A program made the position numbers and the translations under genes. Positions 18,151 to 26,645 of a DNA stretch of 64,000 bases are shown here, in pieces (position 1 is the first letter of the stretch; each line of letters begins with the position of its first letter). The DNA is from Alistipes sp. (lineage in GTDB: Bacteria; Bacteroidota; Bacteroidia; Bacteroidales; Rikenellaceae). Under the pieces are notes generated by a model. The model saw nothing but the letters and a program-made list of their open reading frames with translations. It had not been told where the DNA came from and made no database searches. The stretch spans positions 40,710 to 104,709 of the forward strand of contig JAFOBG010000063.1 of the NCBI GenBank assembly GCA_017381935.1, given 5' to 3'.

Positions 18151-19236
18151 ATGAGAGTCTTTTTAGAGAAAATAGCGTCATTGTTGTACGGGATGGTAAT
18201 CTACGTACGCAATATGTTATTCGATAAAGACATTCTCAAAGGCAAAAAGTATGATATCCCGATTGTCTGTATTGGTAATATTACTGCAGGCGGGACAGGT
18301 AAAACTCCAATGGTAGAGTTTACTGTTTCTCATTTTATGGAGAATAGAAATGTCGCAGTCCTTTCACGTGGTTATGGTCGTAAAACAAGAGGGTATCGAG
18401 TTGTAGATATAGACGATCACTATCTTGATGTAGGAGATGAACCTCTGCAAATTAAGAGAAAATTTCCTGAGGTTCCGGTTATTGTGTGTGAGCGTCGTAC
18501 TGAGGGTATAGAGAGAATAATGGAGGAGTTCCCGGATGTAGATATGATTATTATGGATGATGGTTTTCAGCATCGTTGGGTAAAGCCTTATTTGAATATC
18601 ATTATGATTGATGCCACTCGTCCGGTCGATAAAGACCACTTTATGCCTGCGGGCCAACTTCGAGATAGCATTGAGTCGCTTGACAGAGCCAATATATTTA
18701 TCTTTACAAAGTGCCCTGAGAACTTTGTTCAGTTAGATATGAGACTTTTAGAGGCAAGTTTGAATAAGAAGCCTTCTCAAGCAACATTCTTTACTCGCCC
18801 TAATATTATTGAGACTCGATCAATGATTGGCTGTGTACCGGTAGTGCTGCCTGTACATAGTAAAGTAATCGCTATGGCGGGTATCGGAAATAATGAGGCA
18901 TTCTTCGATAGCCTTTCAAAGAGATATAAGGTTGTAAAAACTTTTGCTTTTCAGGACCATCATCAGTATAAAGCATCAGATGCGCAAATGATTTTGGAGG
19001 CTGTAGAGCAATATCCGGATGCTTTTATCATGACAACCGAGAAGGATGCTGTCAAACTATGTAATTCTGATGATTTTCCTGCTCAGTTGCGGACGCAGAT
19101 GTTCTATGAGTGTATTGGTATGATGTTTGTGGCACCGGCTAACTCTAATTCAATAGCGGCAAGAGATGCTCTTTGTGAACGTTTAAATAACGAAATAATT
19201 AGTTTCAATAATGACACATATATTAGAGGCTGTTGA
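18151..19236 (+). CDS. lpxK: Tetraacyldisaccharide 4'-kinase
   Basis: 361 aa. Phosphorylates the lipid A precursor DSMP to lipid IVA at the inner membrane. An N-terminal membrane-associated helix precedes the P-loop GNITAGGTGKTPMVE (residues ~40-54); RGYGRKTRGY and MDDGFQHRWV (the Asp-Asp-Gly-Phe-Gln-His catalytic motif) are diagnostic; FQDHHQY and MTTEKDAVK are the C-terminal signatures. Start chosen at ATG 18151 because a -7 box lies between it and the earlier in-frame ATG. It overlaps the purine nucleoside phosphorylase gene by 26 bp. Confidence 0.95.
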   Translation: MRVFLEKIASLLYGMVIYVRNMLFDKDILKGKKYDIPIVCIGNITAGGTGKTPMVEFTVSHFMENRNVAVLSRGYGRKTRGYRVVDIDDHYLDVGDEPLQIKRKFPEVPVIVCERRTEGIERIMEEFPDVDMIIMDDGFQHRWVKPYLNIIMIDATRPVDKDHFMPAGQLRDSIESLDRANIFIFTKCPENFVQLDMRLLEASLNKKPSQATFFTRPNIIETRSMIGCVPVVLPVHSKVIAMAGIGNNEAFFDSLSKRYKVVKTFAFQDHHQYKASDAQMILEAVEQYPDAFIMTTEKDAVKLCNSDDFPAQLRTQMFYECIGMMFVAPANSNSIAARDALCERLNNEIISFNNDTYIRGC

Positions 19237-20017
19237 TTACTTAAACAGCGTAACCTCAGATTTTAAGCCTGAAGTGGGAATTATCTTGGGAACAGGCTTA
19301 GGTGGTTTTGTTGATAATATTGATGTTGTATACTCGGTTGATTATTGCAATATCCCCAATATGCCCGTATCAACAGTTGAGGGTCATGCCGGCCGCCTTA
19401 TTTTTGGAACAGTAGGTTCTCGTCGTGTTGTGGCAATGCAAGGGCGCTTCCACTACTATGAGGGCTATACAATGAAACAGGTTACTTTCCCTGTTCGAGT
19501 ACTTGCAAAGTTGGGTATTAATTATCTCTTTGTTTCTAATGCGAGTGGTGGTATTAATACCTCGTTCTGTGTTGGTGATTTGATGGTAATTACAGACCAT
19601 ATCAATCTGTTGCCAAATCCGCTTATTGGCCCGAATAATAACGAATTGGGCCCTCGTTTCCCTGATATGCATGATTGCTATAGTAAGGCCGTTAGAGATA
19701 AGGCTACAGCTATTGCTAATCGTCTCAATATTAAGTTGCAGTATGGAGTATATGTCGGTACAACAGGTCCAACCTTTGAAACGCAGGCTGAGTATCGCTA
19801 CTTTAAGGCTATTGGAGGCGACGCTGTAGGTATGTCAACTGTACCTGAGACCATTGTGGCTCGTCATATGGGCGTGCCGGTTTTTGGAATGTCTGTCATT
19901 ACTAATTGTGGTCTTAGCGACCAGGTGGGCGACCATGAGGATGTACAGATGCAGGGTCGTAAGGCTGGTGAGCGAATGAGTAAACTGTTTGTAGAATTGA
20001 TTAATAATCTTGATTAA
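19211..20017 (+). CDS. punA: Purine nucleoside phosphorylase (trimeric PNP family)
   Basis: 268 aa. Phosphorolysis of inosine/guanosine to free base plus ribose-1-phosphate, a salvage route. Visible motifs are GIILGTGLGGF (phosphate loop), MQGRFHYYEGY with the catalytic His, SNASGGINTSF, GPTFETQAEYRYFKAIGGDAVGMSTVPE (shown here as separate GPTFETQAE and GDAVGMSTVPE blocks), and SVITNCGLSD with the purine-binding Asn. Length is typical of the low-molecular-mass trimer. The start lies inside lpxK, indicating coupling. Confidence 0.94.
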   Translation: MTHILEAVDYLNSVTSDFKPEVGIILGTGLGGFVDNIDVVYSVDYCNIPNMPVSTVEGHAGRLIFGTVGSRRVVAMQGRFHYYEGYTMKQVTFPVRVLAKLGINYLFVSNASGGINTSFCVGDLMVITDHINLLPNPLIGPNNNELGPRFPDMHDCYSKAVRDKATAIANRLNIKLQYGVYVGTTGPTFETQAEYRYFKAIGGDAVGMSTVPETIVARHMGVPVFGMSVITNCGLSDQVGDHEDVQMQGRKAGERMSKLFVELINNLD

Positions 20018-20025
20018 TACTGTTT

Positions 20026-20517
20026 ATGATAAATAAAGTTATTTTGGTCGGAAATGTTGGAGCCGACCCTGAGGTTAGAAGTCTTGAAAATGGTGTTAAA
20101 ACTGCTCGTATCCGCCTTGCTACTACAGAGCGATTTTATAACCGTCAGACAAATGAGACAACAGAGCAGACTGAGTGGCATACAGTCATTTTTTGGCGAG
20201 GTCTTGCTGATGTGGTTGATAAGTATGTTCGCAAGGGTAGCCAAATCTATGTAGAGGGAGCAATCCACTATCGAGATTGGCAGGGTAATGATGGTCAGCG
20301 GCACTTTGCTACCGATATTACAGCCTCAGACCTTAAACTACTTGGGCGCCGTCCTGAGGGTGCTCAATCAGCTCCGTATCCGCAGCAGCCACAGTATGTG
20401 CAGCAACCACAACCACAATATGCTGCACCTCAGTATCCAACCCCAACTCCTCAGCCGCAACCTCAGCCTCAGCCAGCAGTTGTTCCGGCTCAGGATGATG
20501 ACGATTTGCCATTCTAA
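20026..20517 (+). CDS. ssb: Single-stranded DNA-binding protein
   Basis: 163 aa. OB-fold N-terminal domain (INKVILVGNVGADPEVRS, TEWHTVIFWRGLADVVDKYV, SQIYVEGAIHYRDW) covers residues 1-~108. A Pro/Gln-rich disordered linker (PQQPQYVQQPQPQ…) follows, then the acidic tip DDDDLPF that recruits repair proteins. It is eight bases after punA and is followed by a strong terminator. Confidence 0.96.
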   Translation: MINKVILVGNVGADPEVRSLENGVKTARIRLATTERFYNRQTNETTEQTEWHTVIFWRGLADVVDKYVRKGSQIYVEGAIHYRDWQGNDGQRHFATDITASDLKLLGRRPEGAQSAPYPQQPQYVQQPQPQYAAPQYPTPTPQPQPQPQPAVVPAQDDDDLPF

Positions 20518-20540
20518 GAGGGCTGATTTGTACTATAGAG

Positions 20541-20577
20541 GCTGTCCAACAAATATGTGTTGCGACAGCTTTTTTTT
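20541..20577 (+). terminator. Rho-independent terminator after ssb
   Basis: Stem GCTGTCCAACA / TGTTGCGACAGC around a 6-base loop, followed immediately by eight T. Confidence 0.85.
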
Positions 20578-20589
20578 GTTATACAGCAC

Positions 20590-20618
20590 AAAAAAAGGGC
20601 TACATTTGTAGCCCCTTT
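20590..20618 (-). terminator. Terminator of the fimbrial operon
   Basis: Read on the minus strand, GGGCTAC-aaat-GTAGCCC is followed by seven T. It lies about 50 bases past the last gene of the fimbrial operon. Confidence 0.8.
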
Positions 20619-20667
20619 CGTAGTGAGTTAATTTTGTATAAGGGATGTGTGCTATCTCTTATTACTC

Positions 20668-21627
20668 TTACTTAATGTAGTCATCAACGAACTTCTCGTC
20701 AACAACAACAGTAAAGTTTGCAGGAGATGTCAACAGTGCGCCAATAATGTTTGTACGCCAGTTGCGCTGGAGATATACGAATGTGTGTTTAATTGTATTA
20801 ATGTCTTGAGTGCCGTCATTTACAACAGCAGCAACATCGCTTGTAATCTTGTCTGCAACAAGAACATATGTAGTTGCAAGATACTCAAACTCCTTCTCAA
20901 CGCCATCAACCTTAACCTTAAGGGTCTCAGTTGCCATGTCAGGAATATCGTTTGTGGCGAAAGTGATGGTCTTAGGACCGCTGACAGAGCCATCAAAGAG
21001 GTTGAATGATGTGTAAGTGTCAACAGTAACAGAAGAGTGTGTAACCACCAAACCAGCCTTCTTAGCCAAAGTAACATCCTCAGGAGTAACGCCGAAGTTG
21101 AGTTGAGCCAATGGACGCTTCAGAGTGAAAGTCTTTGTAAGAGGGGCATTAACGAGCAGGTTAGGCTCTACGTGCCAGAAACAGTCTCGCTCCTCAACGT
21201 TTGCAAGAGGCTTGCTGTAATCTACAGTAACGCTCTTAGTTGCCCAATCAACAGAGTAGTAGAGTGGGTCAACAATATTGTCGCCTGCAGCATCCTTAGC
21301 CTTGTATGCGAAGAATGCGATGTCGTAAGCCTTACCTGTTACAAGACGTGTAGAGAATGTAGCCTGCTTGTTCTCAATCTTCAAAGTACCCTGAAGGGCA
21401 GCAAGTGGAGCCTGCTGATTAGGCTTGTTAGCCTCATAGATAGCCCAAGCTACCTCGTCAACAGTTGTTCCATCAGCAATCAAACGTGTGCCAAGACTAC
21501 CAAGGTCAGCAACAAAAGTTACCTCTACCTCCTCACCTGCAGGAATCAAAGAGGCCTCGCTCTTAGCACAAGATATAGCACCAATCATAAAAGCTGATGC
21601 TATCATAATACGGAAAATCTTTTTCAT
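20668..21627 (-). CDS. Fimbrillin-like lipoprotein (DUF6562-type), last gene of fimbrial operon
   Basis: 319 aa. Lipoprotein signal IMIASAFMIGAISC. The mature part has VEVTFVADLGSLGTR, VDEVAWAIYEAN, a variable strand region with GKAYDIAFFAYKAKD, and KTFTLKRPLAQLNFG; the same order of blocks occurs in the two upstream genes. This is the pattern of Bacteroidales fimbrillin-like/DUF6562 proteins that form or cap surface fibres. The assignment to a named DUF is from memory of these motifs. It is separated by 43 bases from its paralogue. Confidence 0.75.
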   Translation of the reverse strand: MKKIFRIMIASAFMIGAISCAKSEASLIPAGEEVEVTFVADLGSLGTRLIADGTTVDEVAWAIYEANKPNQQAPLAALQGTLKIENKQATFSTRLVTGKAYDIAFFAYKAKDAAGDNIVDPLYYSVDWATKSVTVDYSKPLANVEERDCFWHVEPNLLVNAPLTKTFTLKRPLAQLNFGVTPEDVTLAKKAGLVVTHSSVTVDTYTSFNLFDGSVSGPKTITFATNDIPDMATETLKVKVDGVEKEFEYLATTYVLVADKITSDVAAVVNDGTQDINTIKHTFVYLQRNWRTNIIGALLTSPANFTVVVDEKFVDDYIK

Positions 21628-21670
21628 TGTGTGAAAGATTTAAGTTAAGTTAAAATATAATGTATAGTTT

Positions 21671-22594
21671 TTAGTCAACCAATTTCTCCTCATCAGGAGT
21701 GTCAAATCCGGCACTTACAGTAAGAGTATAGTCGAACTTGTTTGTAAGTAATGAACCAATCTTTACATTGGTCTTGTAGTTTGCCTTTGCAGGGATAGAG
21801 GTTATATCCTTGTTAAGTGTAATATCATTGAGGCCTGTGCATGTAACCTTTGCAATGTTGCAGTTTACTGTTTGTCCTGCAGCAACAAGGACAGATGACA
21901 TTGTGTAGTAGCTATTTGCAACAGCTCCAAATGAATTTGTCAATGTGCAGCTATCAGTACCGCTTACAGTGCCGTTTACAGTGCCGTTTAGCAAATCGTA
22001 ACTCTTTGCAATGTTTGAAACAGTGTAAGTAATTTGCGCATTTGCAGGATTAAAGCCGAGATTGTTAGCAGTATTAACATGGCTCTCGCTGAGCATTAAG
22101 TTTACCAAGGCAAGCGGACGCTTAAGGCTTACAGATGTTTTTTGGTGATCAATACATGCTACAAACAAATCGCCGCTGTCGCTGTTTGCTGAAACCTTGC
22201 TGTGGTCAAATGTAATTACTTGATTGTTTGCTGTGCTCCACCAATTACCCTTCTGCGTATCAGTGTAAGCAATAAATGTAATCTTGTAGCTCTGACCCTT
22301 AATAAGCTCAATAGAGACAGTTTGGCTACCGGTAAACTCTTTTCCAATCTCCTTTACCTCTGTAGCTGTGTATGTTGTGCCATCCTCATTGAGCATGTAA
22401 ACAACATAATCTAAGCGGTTAATCTTGCTACCATCGTAAAGCTCTGATGCACGTGTGCCTGTAACATCATCAAGTACTACACTGTAGTTGATAACCTCTG
22501 TTTTATTAAGAGTAGTGTTGTACTGCTCTTTCTCGCAGCTTGCAAACATAAATGCCGCAACTGCTACAGCCAAAATAGTCTTAAATACTTTCAT
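21671..22594 (-). CDS. Fimbrillin-like lipoprotein (DUF6562-type), paralogue
   Basis: 307 aa. Lipoprotein signal TILAVAVAAFMFASC. Contains INYSVVLDDVTGTRASELYD, LDYVVYMLNEDG, GQSYKITFIAYTDT and KTSVSLKRPLALVNLMLSES, corresponding block by block to the downstream gene and to the N-terminus of the 970-aa protein. Tandem fimbrillin-like genes after an anchor and a large tip protein suggest structural subunits of a surface fibre. Exact stalk or tip role is not readable from sequence. Confidence 0.75.
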   Translation of the reverse strand: MKVFKTILAVAVAAFMFASCEKEQYNTTLNKTEVINYSVVLDDVTGTRASELYDGSKINRLDYVVYMLNEDGTTYTATEVKEIGKEFTGSQTVSIELIKGQSYKITFIAYTDTQKGNWWSTANNQVITFDHSKVSANSDSGDLFVACIDHQKTSVSLKRPLALVNLMLSESHVNTANNLGFNPANAQITYTVSNIAKSYDLLNGTVNGTVSGTDSCTLTNSFGAVANSYYTMSSVLVAAGQTVNCNIAKVTCTGLNDITLNKDITSIPAKANYKTNVKIGSLLTNKFDYTLTVSAGFDTPDEEKLVD

Positions 22595-22634
22595 TATATG
22601 TTAGTTTTTTATTTTTTTCGTATAACTAAATATT

Positions 22635-25547
22635 TTATAGTGTAGTCCACTTGTTACAATCTGCTACTGTTAATTTTTTTCCATCAACAGTAACACTACC
22701 CTCACTATCTACAAATTTAACAATATATGCTTGCCCTATATAGGTATATGTACTATTGTGCTTATCGTGGCGATTTGTACATTTTGTATTTGCATCAACA
22801 CTACAGCCTGTTAGTGTTACAGTTCCTGTTGCTCTGATATCTCCAATAAGCGTACTAACGTGTCGTCCAGGAACTTTGTAATATCCAAAGCCCTTTACTC
22901 CGGCAACTGCGAATGCCCCTTTCCAACCAGAGGCTTTGATTTCAGCCATCTTATCATCTTGGCCAAATGCATCTATTTCGCTACCGTTGACTTTGCAATT
23001 ACTTAGTGTCGAATTTCCTTGAATAAATCCAAACATACCACCAACCTCTCCATAAGGGTAGAAGTCGGCATAAACGTTGTCAATTGTAAAACCTGCCATT
23101 GATTTAGGCCCAGACTCAAATCGCTCTGAGATATTACAATCGTAGTTCTCTATATAGCAGTTGTTTACTGTACAGTTTTTGAGAGTCGATGTACCACTTA
23201 CACGAGCTGCCAATGTACCGACTTTCTGTAGTGCAAATACTTTACAACCTGTTGCATGCACATTCTCCATTGTGTAAGTTGCATCAATATTGGCACATAC
23301 TATTGCTCCATACGCTTTTGCATCGGTTTGAACTGGTTTGTGAACTGCAACTGTACAGCAATTTACAAAGTTGATGTTTTTATGAGAAGTATTACCTGAT
23401 GCATATAGAATAAATGCAGCACGTTCTTGCTCAATCTGTGATATACTTAGATTATATATACCATACTGCTCTGTTACAACACCATTAGCTATAGTCTTTG
23501 TTCCATCTAAAGTTGTAACGTAATTGAATGGATTAAACACATTATCATCAGTGCTTGTGTGCGTAGATTTAGTAAAGTTTGATGGGACATTGTACTTACC
23601 ATCTACACCCTGGCCATTCATGTCAATATTTTGGCGTATATAGATAGCAGATGGACTCGCCGTCTTTTTTCTAAGTCCTGCTAAATCATAAGGAGAATAG
23701 ATTACGTAATTGTTCGTACCTTGAGTTACATTTGCATCACGATTAGGATCTGCTTTTAATGGTTCAACTGTTCGCTTGCCATCCCAACGGTAGAAGAAGC
23801 GTACATCGTCATAGTTAATAGTACCACGGCAAAGCTCCTCTCCACCGAGTAGGTGTTCATTATACGATTCTAAATATACACCGGTCTCAGTAACCTCATC
23901 ATACACATTGAAACAAGCCTGCTCAGCCTCGCAGAAAGATGTGTTAAAGTTGCTCTCTGATAGGTTGTAACAACTTTTAAAGTTTAGAGTTTCGCTTGCG
24001 TCATTACCTTTAAAACAACCGACTAATGCGCCTGCATAATCAGTAGCGGTTGCAGTAATAATGGCGCTTGAGGCGCAATTAGTAAGCGTTGCTACTGAAT
24101 TTGTAGAACTCTCAATATAACCAATAAGTCCACCAACCTTTGAAGAGCCTTTAACCTCTCCACCATCAATGGATACGTTAGTTAATGTCAAAGAACCAGT
24201 TACTGTACCTGCAATCATACCTACAGGATTGCTCTCTGGAGCAGTCATTGTACAGTCCTCAACTCGGAAGTTCTGTAGAGTGAAGTTTGCAACATCTCCA
24301 AAGATACCGTTAGCTGTCATATCAAGACCCTTAACGGTAAAATATTTTTTATCATCATTAGTTGGAGTTCCACCAACAGTTGGAGTGGTGTTCTCTCCCC
24401 AGTTACCGCCACAGATAACAACATTCTCTGTAAATCTTGCGGTTGATGTTTGCTCTGCCCACTTAGAAATATCAATATCGTTGCAGATATGATACTTAGG
24501 ATTGGTAACATCAATTAACTCAGGCTTTGCCTCCTCTGCACGAGTAGAACTGAGGCTTGCACTCTGTTTCTCAATTTTTACGTCATCTCCCTTTTCGAGT
24601 ACGTAAGCAAGTTCATGGGCGGTCTTAATATGTATCCATCCATCGCTACTAACATTCTCCTCTGGCAAACCTGACATCGTTACTACCCCCCCCCAATTGT
24701 CAACGACAAACAGGCTGTTACCCAGTAAGTTATATCGTTTATTGGCTACGATAGCTATCGGGTTTAGACTTTTAGAATCCTGTGGTACACCACCCACACT
24801 AAGGGTTAGGGTAGGGGTTACTGTTGATGGCAAGACATAAGCCATACCAAGCAGAACATAGCCTTGATAGTTATCTCCAACCTTAATAGTACTATCTGGA
24901 GTGAAGTTTAGCGTTTGTGTAGTTGTAGAAGTTGAAACTGTTCCATCAAGAGCATTGAATGAAGTTGGAACGCCTTCTAACTTAATTTCGGCAGTTGAGT
25001 TCTCCATGAAATTATCCTCCTTCACTCCAAACACTAACAAACCGAATGGACGCTTAAGCTCATGGCTAATAGTGTTTTTAGAGGCTACAACAGAGAAAGT
25101 TTTGGTGCCGTAGAATGCATCTAAGTACTCTGGGTTGTCAACATTATAAGTTGCAATAGAGATAGTTTTGTAGTCCTCGCTAAAGGTATATGCTCCATCG
25201 TGGTGTGCAAAGAAGACTGCCTGATAACTTTGACCTACAAGGAGTTCAATAGTGAAATTTCCCTTAATTTGATTACCATTAACGATTTGTGCCTCTGTAT
25301 TATTTGCACCAACAAGCTCACCTGTGCTATTATTATATACAGCTACCAAAAGTTGGTCAATACTATTTCCCTCGCCTGCACGAGTTGTAATTTCGTCATC
25401 CAAGCCCAAACTGAACGACACTTTTGCAGTATCACCAGCAAGAAGCGGCTCGTCAAAATCACTCTGCAAGCACGACGTGGTGAGCAACGTCGTGCAGCTA
25501 AGCGCCGCAGCTATGGTGAGTATGTATTTTAACCAACTTTTCATCAA
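22635..25547 (-). CDS. Large surface adhesin: fimbrillin-like N-terminus plus repeat-rich C-terminal domain
   Basis: 970 aa. Lipoprotein-like signal (ILTIAAALSCTTLLTTSC). Residues ~40-282 match the two downstream fimbrillin-like proteins (VSFSLGLDDEITTR, IDQLLVAVYNN, GQSYQAVFFAHHDG, HELKRPFGLLVFG). After a Trp-Gly-Gly linker encoded by nine G (24686-24694), residues ~300-970 are rich in short beta-helix/GLUG-like repeats (GMIAGTVTGSLTLTNVSID, GGLIGYIESS, GMFGFIQGNSTLSNCKVNG). The domain layout is that of a tip adhesin. The poly-G run could allow on/off switching by slippage. Ligand unknown. Confidence 0.78.
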   Translation of the reverse strand: MMKSWLKYILTIAAALSCTTLLTTSCLQSDFDEPLLAGDTAKVSFSLGLDDEITTRAGEGNSIDQLLVAVYNNSTGELVGANNTEAQIVNGNQIKGNFTIELLVGQSYQAVFFAHHDGAYTFSEDYKTISIATYNVDNPEYLDAFYGTKTFSVVASKNTISHELKRPFGLLVFGVKEDNFMENSTAEIKLEGVPTSFNALDGTVSTSTTTQTLNFTPDSTIKVGDNYQGYVLLGMAYVLPSTVTPTLTLSVGGVPQDSKSLNPIAIVANKRYNLLGNSLFVVDNWGGVVTMSGLPEENVSSDGWIHIKTAHELAYVLEKGDDVKIEKQSASLSSTRAEEAKPELIDVTNPKYHICNDIDISKWAEQTSTARFTENVVICGGNWGENTTPTVGGTPTNDDKKYFTVKGLDMTANGIFGDVANFTLQNFRVEDCTMTAPESNPVGMIAGTVTGSLTLTNVSIDGGEVKGSSKVGGLIGYIESSTNSVATLTNCASSAIITATATDYAGALVGCFKGNDASETLNFKSCYNLSESNFNTSFCEAEQACFNVYDEVTETGVYLESYNEHLLGGEELCRGTINYDDVRFFYRWDGKRTVEPLKADPNRDANVTQGTNNYVIYSPYDLAGLRKKTASPSAIYIRQNIDMNGQGVDGKYNVPSNFTKSTHTSTDDNVFNPFNYVTTLDGTKTIANGVVTEQYGIYNLSISQIEQERAAFILYASGNTSHKNINFVNCCTVAVHKPVQTDAKAYGAIVCANIDATYTMENVHATGCKVFALQKVGTLAARVSGTSTLKNCTVNNCYIENYDCNISERFESGPKSMAGFTIDNVYADFYPYGEVGGMFGFIQGNSTLSNCKVNGSEIDAFGQDDKMAEIKASGWKGAFAVAGVKGFGYYKVPGRHVSTLIGDIRATGTVTLTGCSVDANTKCTNRHDKHNSTYTYIGQAYIVKFVDSEGSVTVDGKKLTVADCNKWTTL
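24686..24694 (-). repeat. Nine-base poly-G (coding strand) homopolymer inside the adhesin gene
   Basis: Nine C on the plus strand equal nine G in codons 285-288 (Trp-Gly-Gly-Val) of the 970-aa protein. It lies exactly at the junction between the N-terminal fimbrillin-like and C-terminal repeat domains. In this assembly the frame is open. Confidence 0.85.
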
Positions 25548-25589
25548 TACCTATATATATAATATGCGATGCGTGTGTGAATTATCTAA

Positions 25590-26645
25590 TTATATAAATA
25601 TGTTAAACTCGTCTTCAAATTCGGAGTCGATACCGACACCACCCTCAGCACTCTCAGTCATGAAACTACTACGGATTGTTGTGAGTTTACTACGCTCTAC
25701 CGGAACCTCAATATTTGACACTGCAGATAGCAACTCGCCTGCCTTATTATAAACCGAGATTGATACAAGCACTGTTGAACGCTGACCATTTACAAACACA
25801 TAGTCGAAACCGAGCAGAGCCTCATCACCATTGATAGGGTTAATTTTTGAGTCAAACTTAACACCCGTGCGTGAGTCAACCGGAATATTGGTAAAGAGGT
25901 TAAACTCACACGGCATGAAGCCTGAATAGCGAATCTCAATACGGAACTCTGACAGGTCAACAGATGATGGCAGCATTTCAGACTCTGGTAGGGTAACGCC
26001 ATCTACAGCAGCCTGACGAGCTCGCATCTCAAGAACTCGTGAGATAAACTCATTGAGGTCGTTTGAGATAAAGTTGAACTTTGCCAATGGACGACCCATG
26101 ACAATATTAGCCTCAATAGGTGGCAAATCGAGCTCAAACTGAGGAACAACATCTACATCTGTACTACCGATAAAGGCATCACGGAAGTCGTTATTACCGA
26201 TATGAACACCGTCAAACAGTCTAACACTGCTAAAATCGCTTGTTTGGTAGAACTTATCAGATTTTTTGTCGTTATCTACATAGTCAACCCAAGCGTGAAT
26301 ACGATATTTTCCAGGTGCAATACGTAAAGCAGCCTTAAATTCAAGCTCTGAAACATCTGGCTTGCTAAATACCCACTCCTCAGATGGAGTAGTAGAGACA
26401 GTGCCGTTATCAGAGATACGGTAAGCATTAATGAGATAACGAATGTCGTAATCATCTGGATTTGTAGAGGCGTATGGTGAAATACGGTCTATAATATCCA
26501 AAATTGGCATATCGGTCTCAAACTCAAGGGAGATGTTCAAATCGACCTTTTCGATTGGGTTCTCAGGCCACTGGTGAACATCACATGAAAGCAACGAGTA
26601 ACAGAGCGTTGCGCAGAGCATAATATGTTTTGCAAATCTTCTCAT
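25590..26645 (-). CDS. FimB/Mfa2-like fimbrial anchor lipoprotein
   Basis: 351 aa. Lipoprotein signal HIMLCATLCYSLLSC followed by DVHQWPENPIEKVDLNI, a start typical of Bacteroidales Mfa2/FimB-family anchors. Beta-rich throughout; GKYRIHAWVDYVDNDKK, GNNDFRDAFIGSTDVDV and MGRPLAKFNFISNDL match conserved positions of this group (the last is the equivalent of the KRPLA block in fimbrillins). It starts on the last base of the DUF3575 gene and probably fixes the fibre to the outer membrane. Confidence 0.78.
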   Translation of the reverse strand: MRRFAKHIMLCATLCYSLLSCDVHQWPENPIEKVDLNISLEFETDMPILDIIDRISPYASTNPDDYDIRYLINAYRISDNGTVSTTPSEEWVFSKPDVSELEFKAALRIAPGKYRIHAWVDYVDNDKKSDKFYQTSDFSSVRLFDGVHIGNNDFRDAFIGSTDVDVVPQFELDLPPIEANIVMGRPLAKFNFISNDLNEFISRVLEMRARQAAVDGVTLPESEMLPSSVDLSEFRIEIRYSGFMPCEFNLFTNIPVDSRTGVKFDSKINPINGDEALLGFDYVFVNGQRSTVLVSISVYNKAGELLSAVSNIEVPVERSKLTTIRSSFMTESAEGGVGIDSEFEDEFNIFI

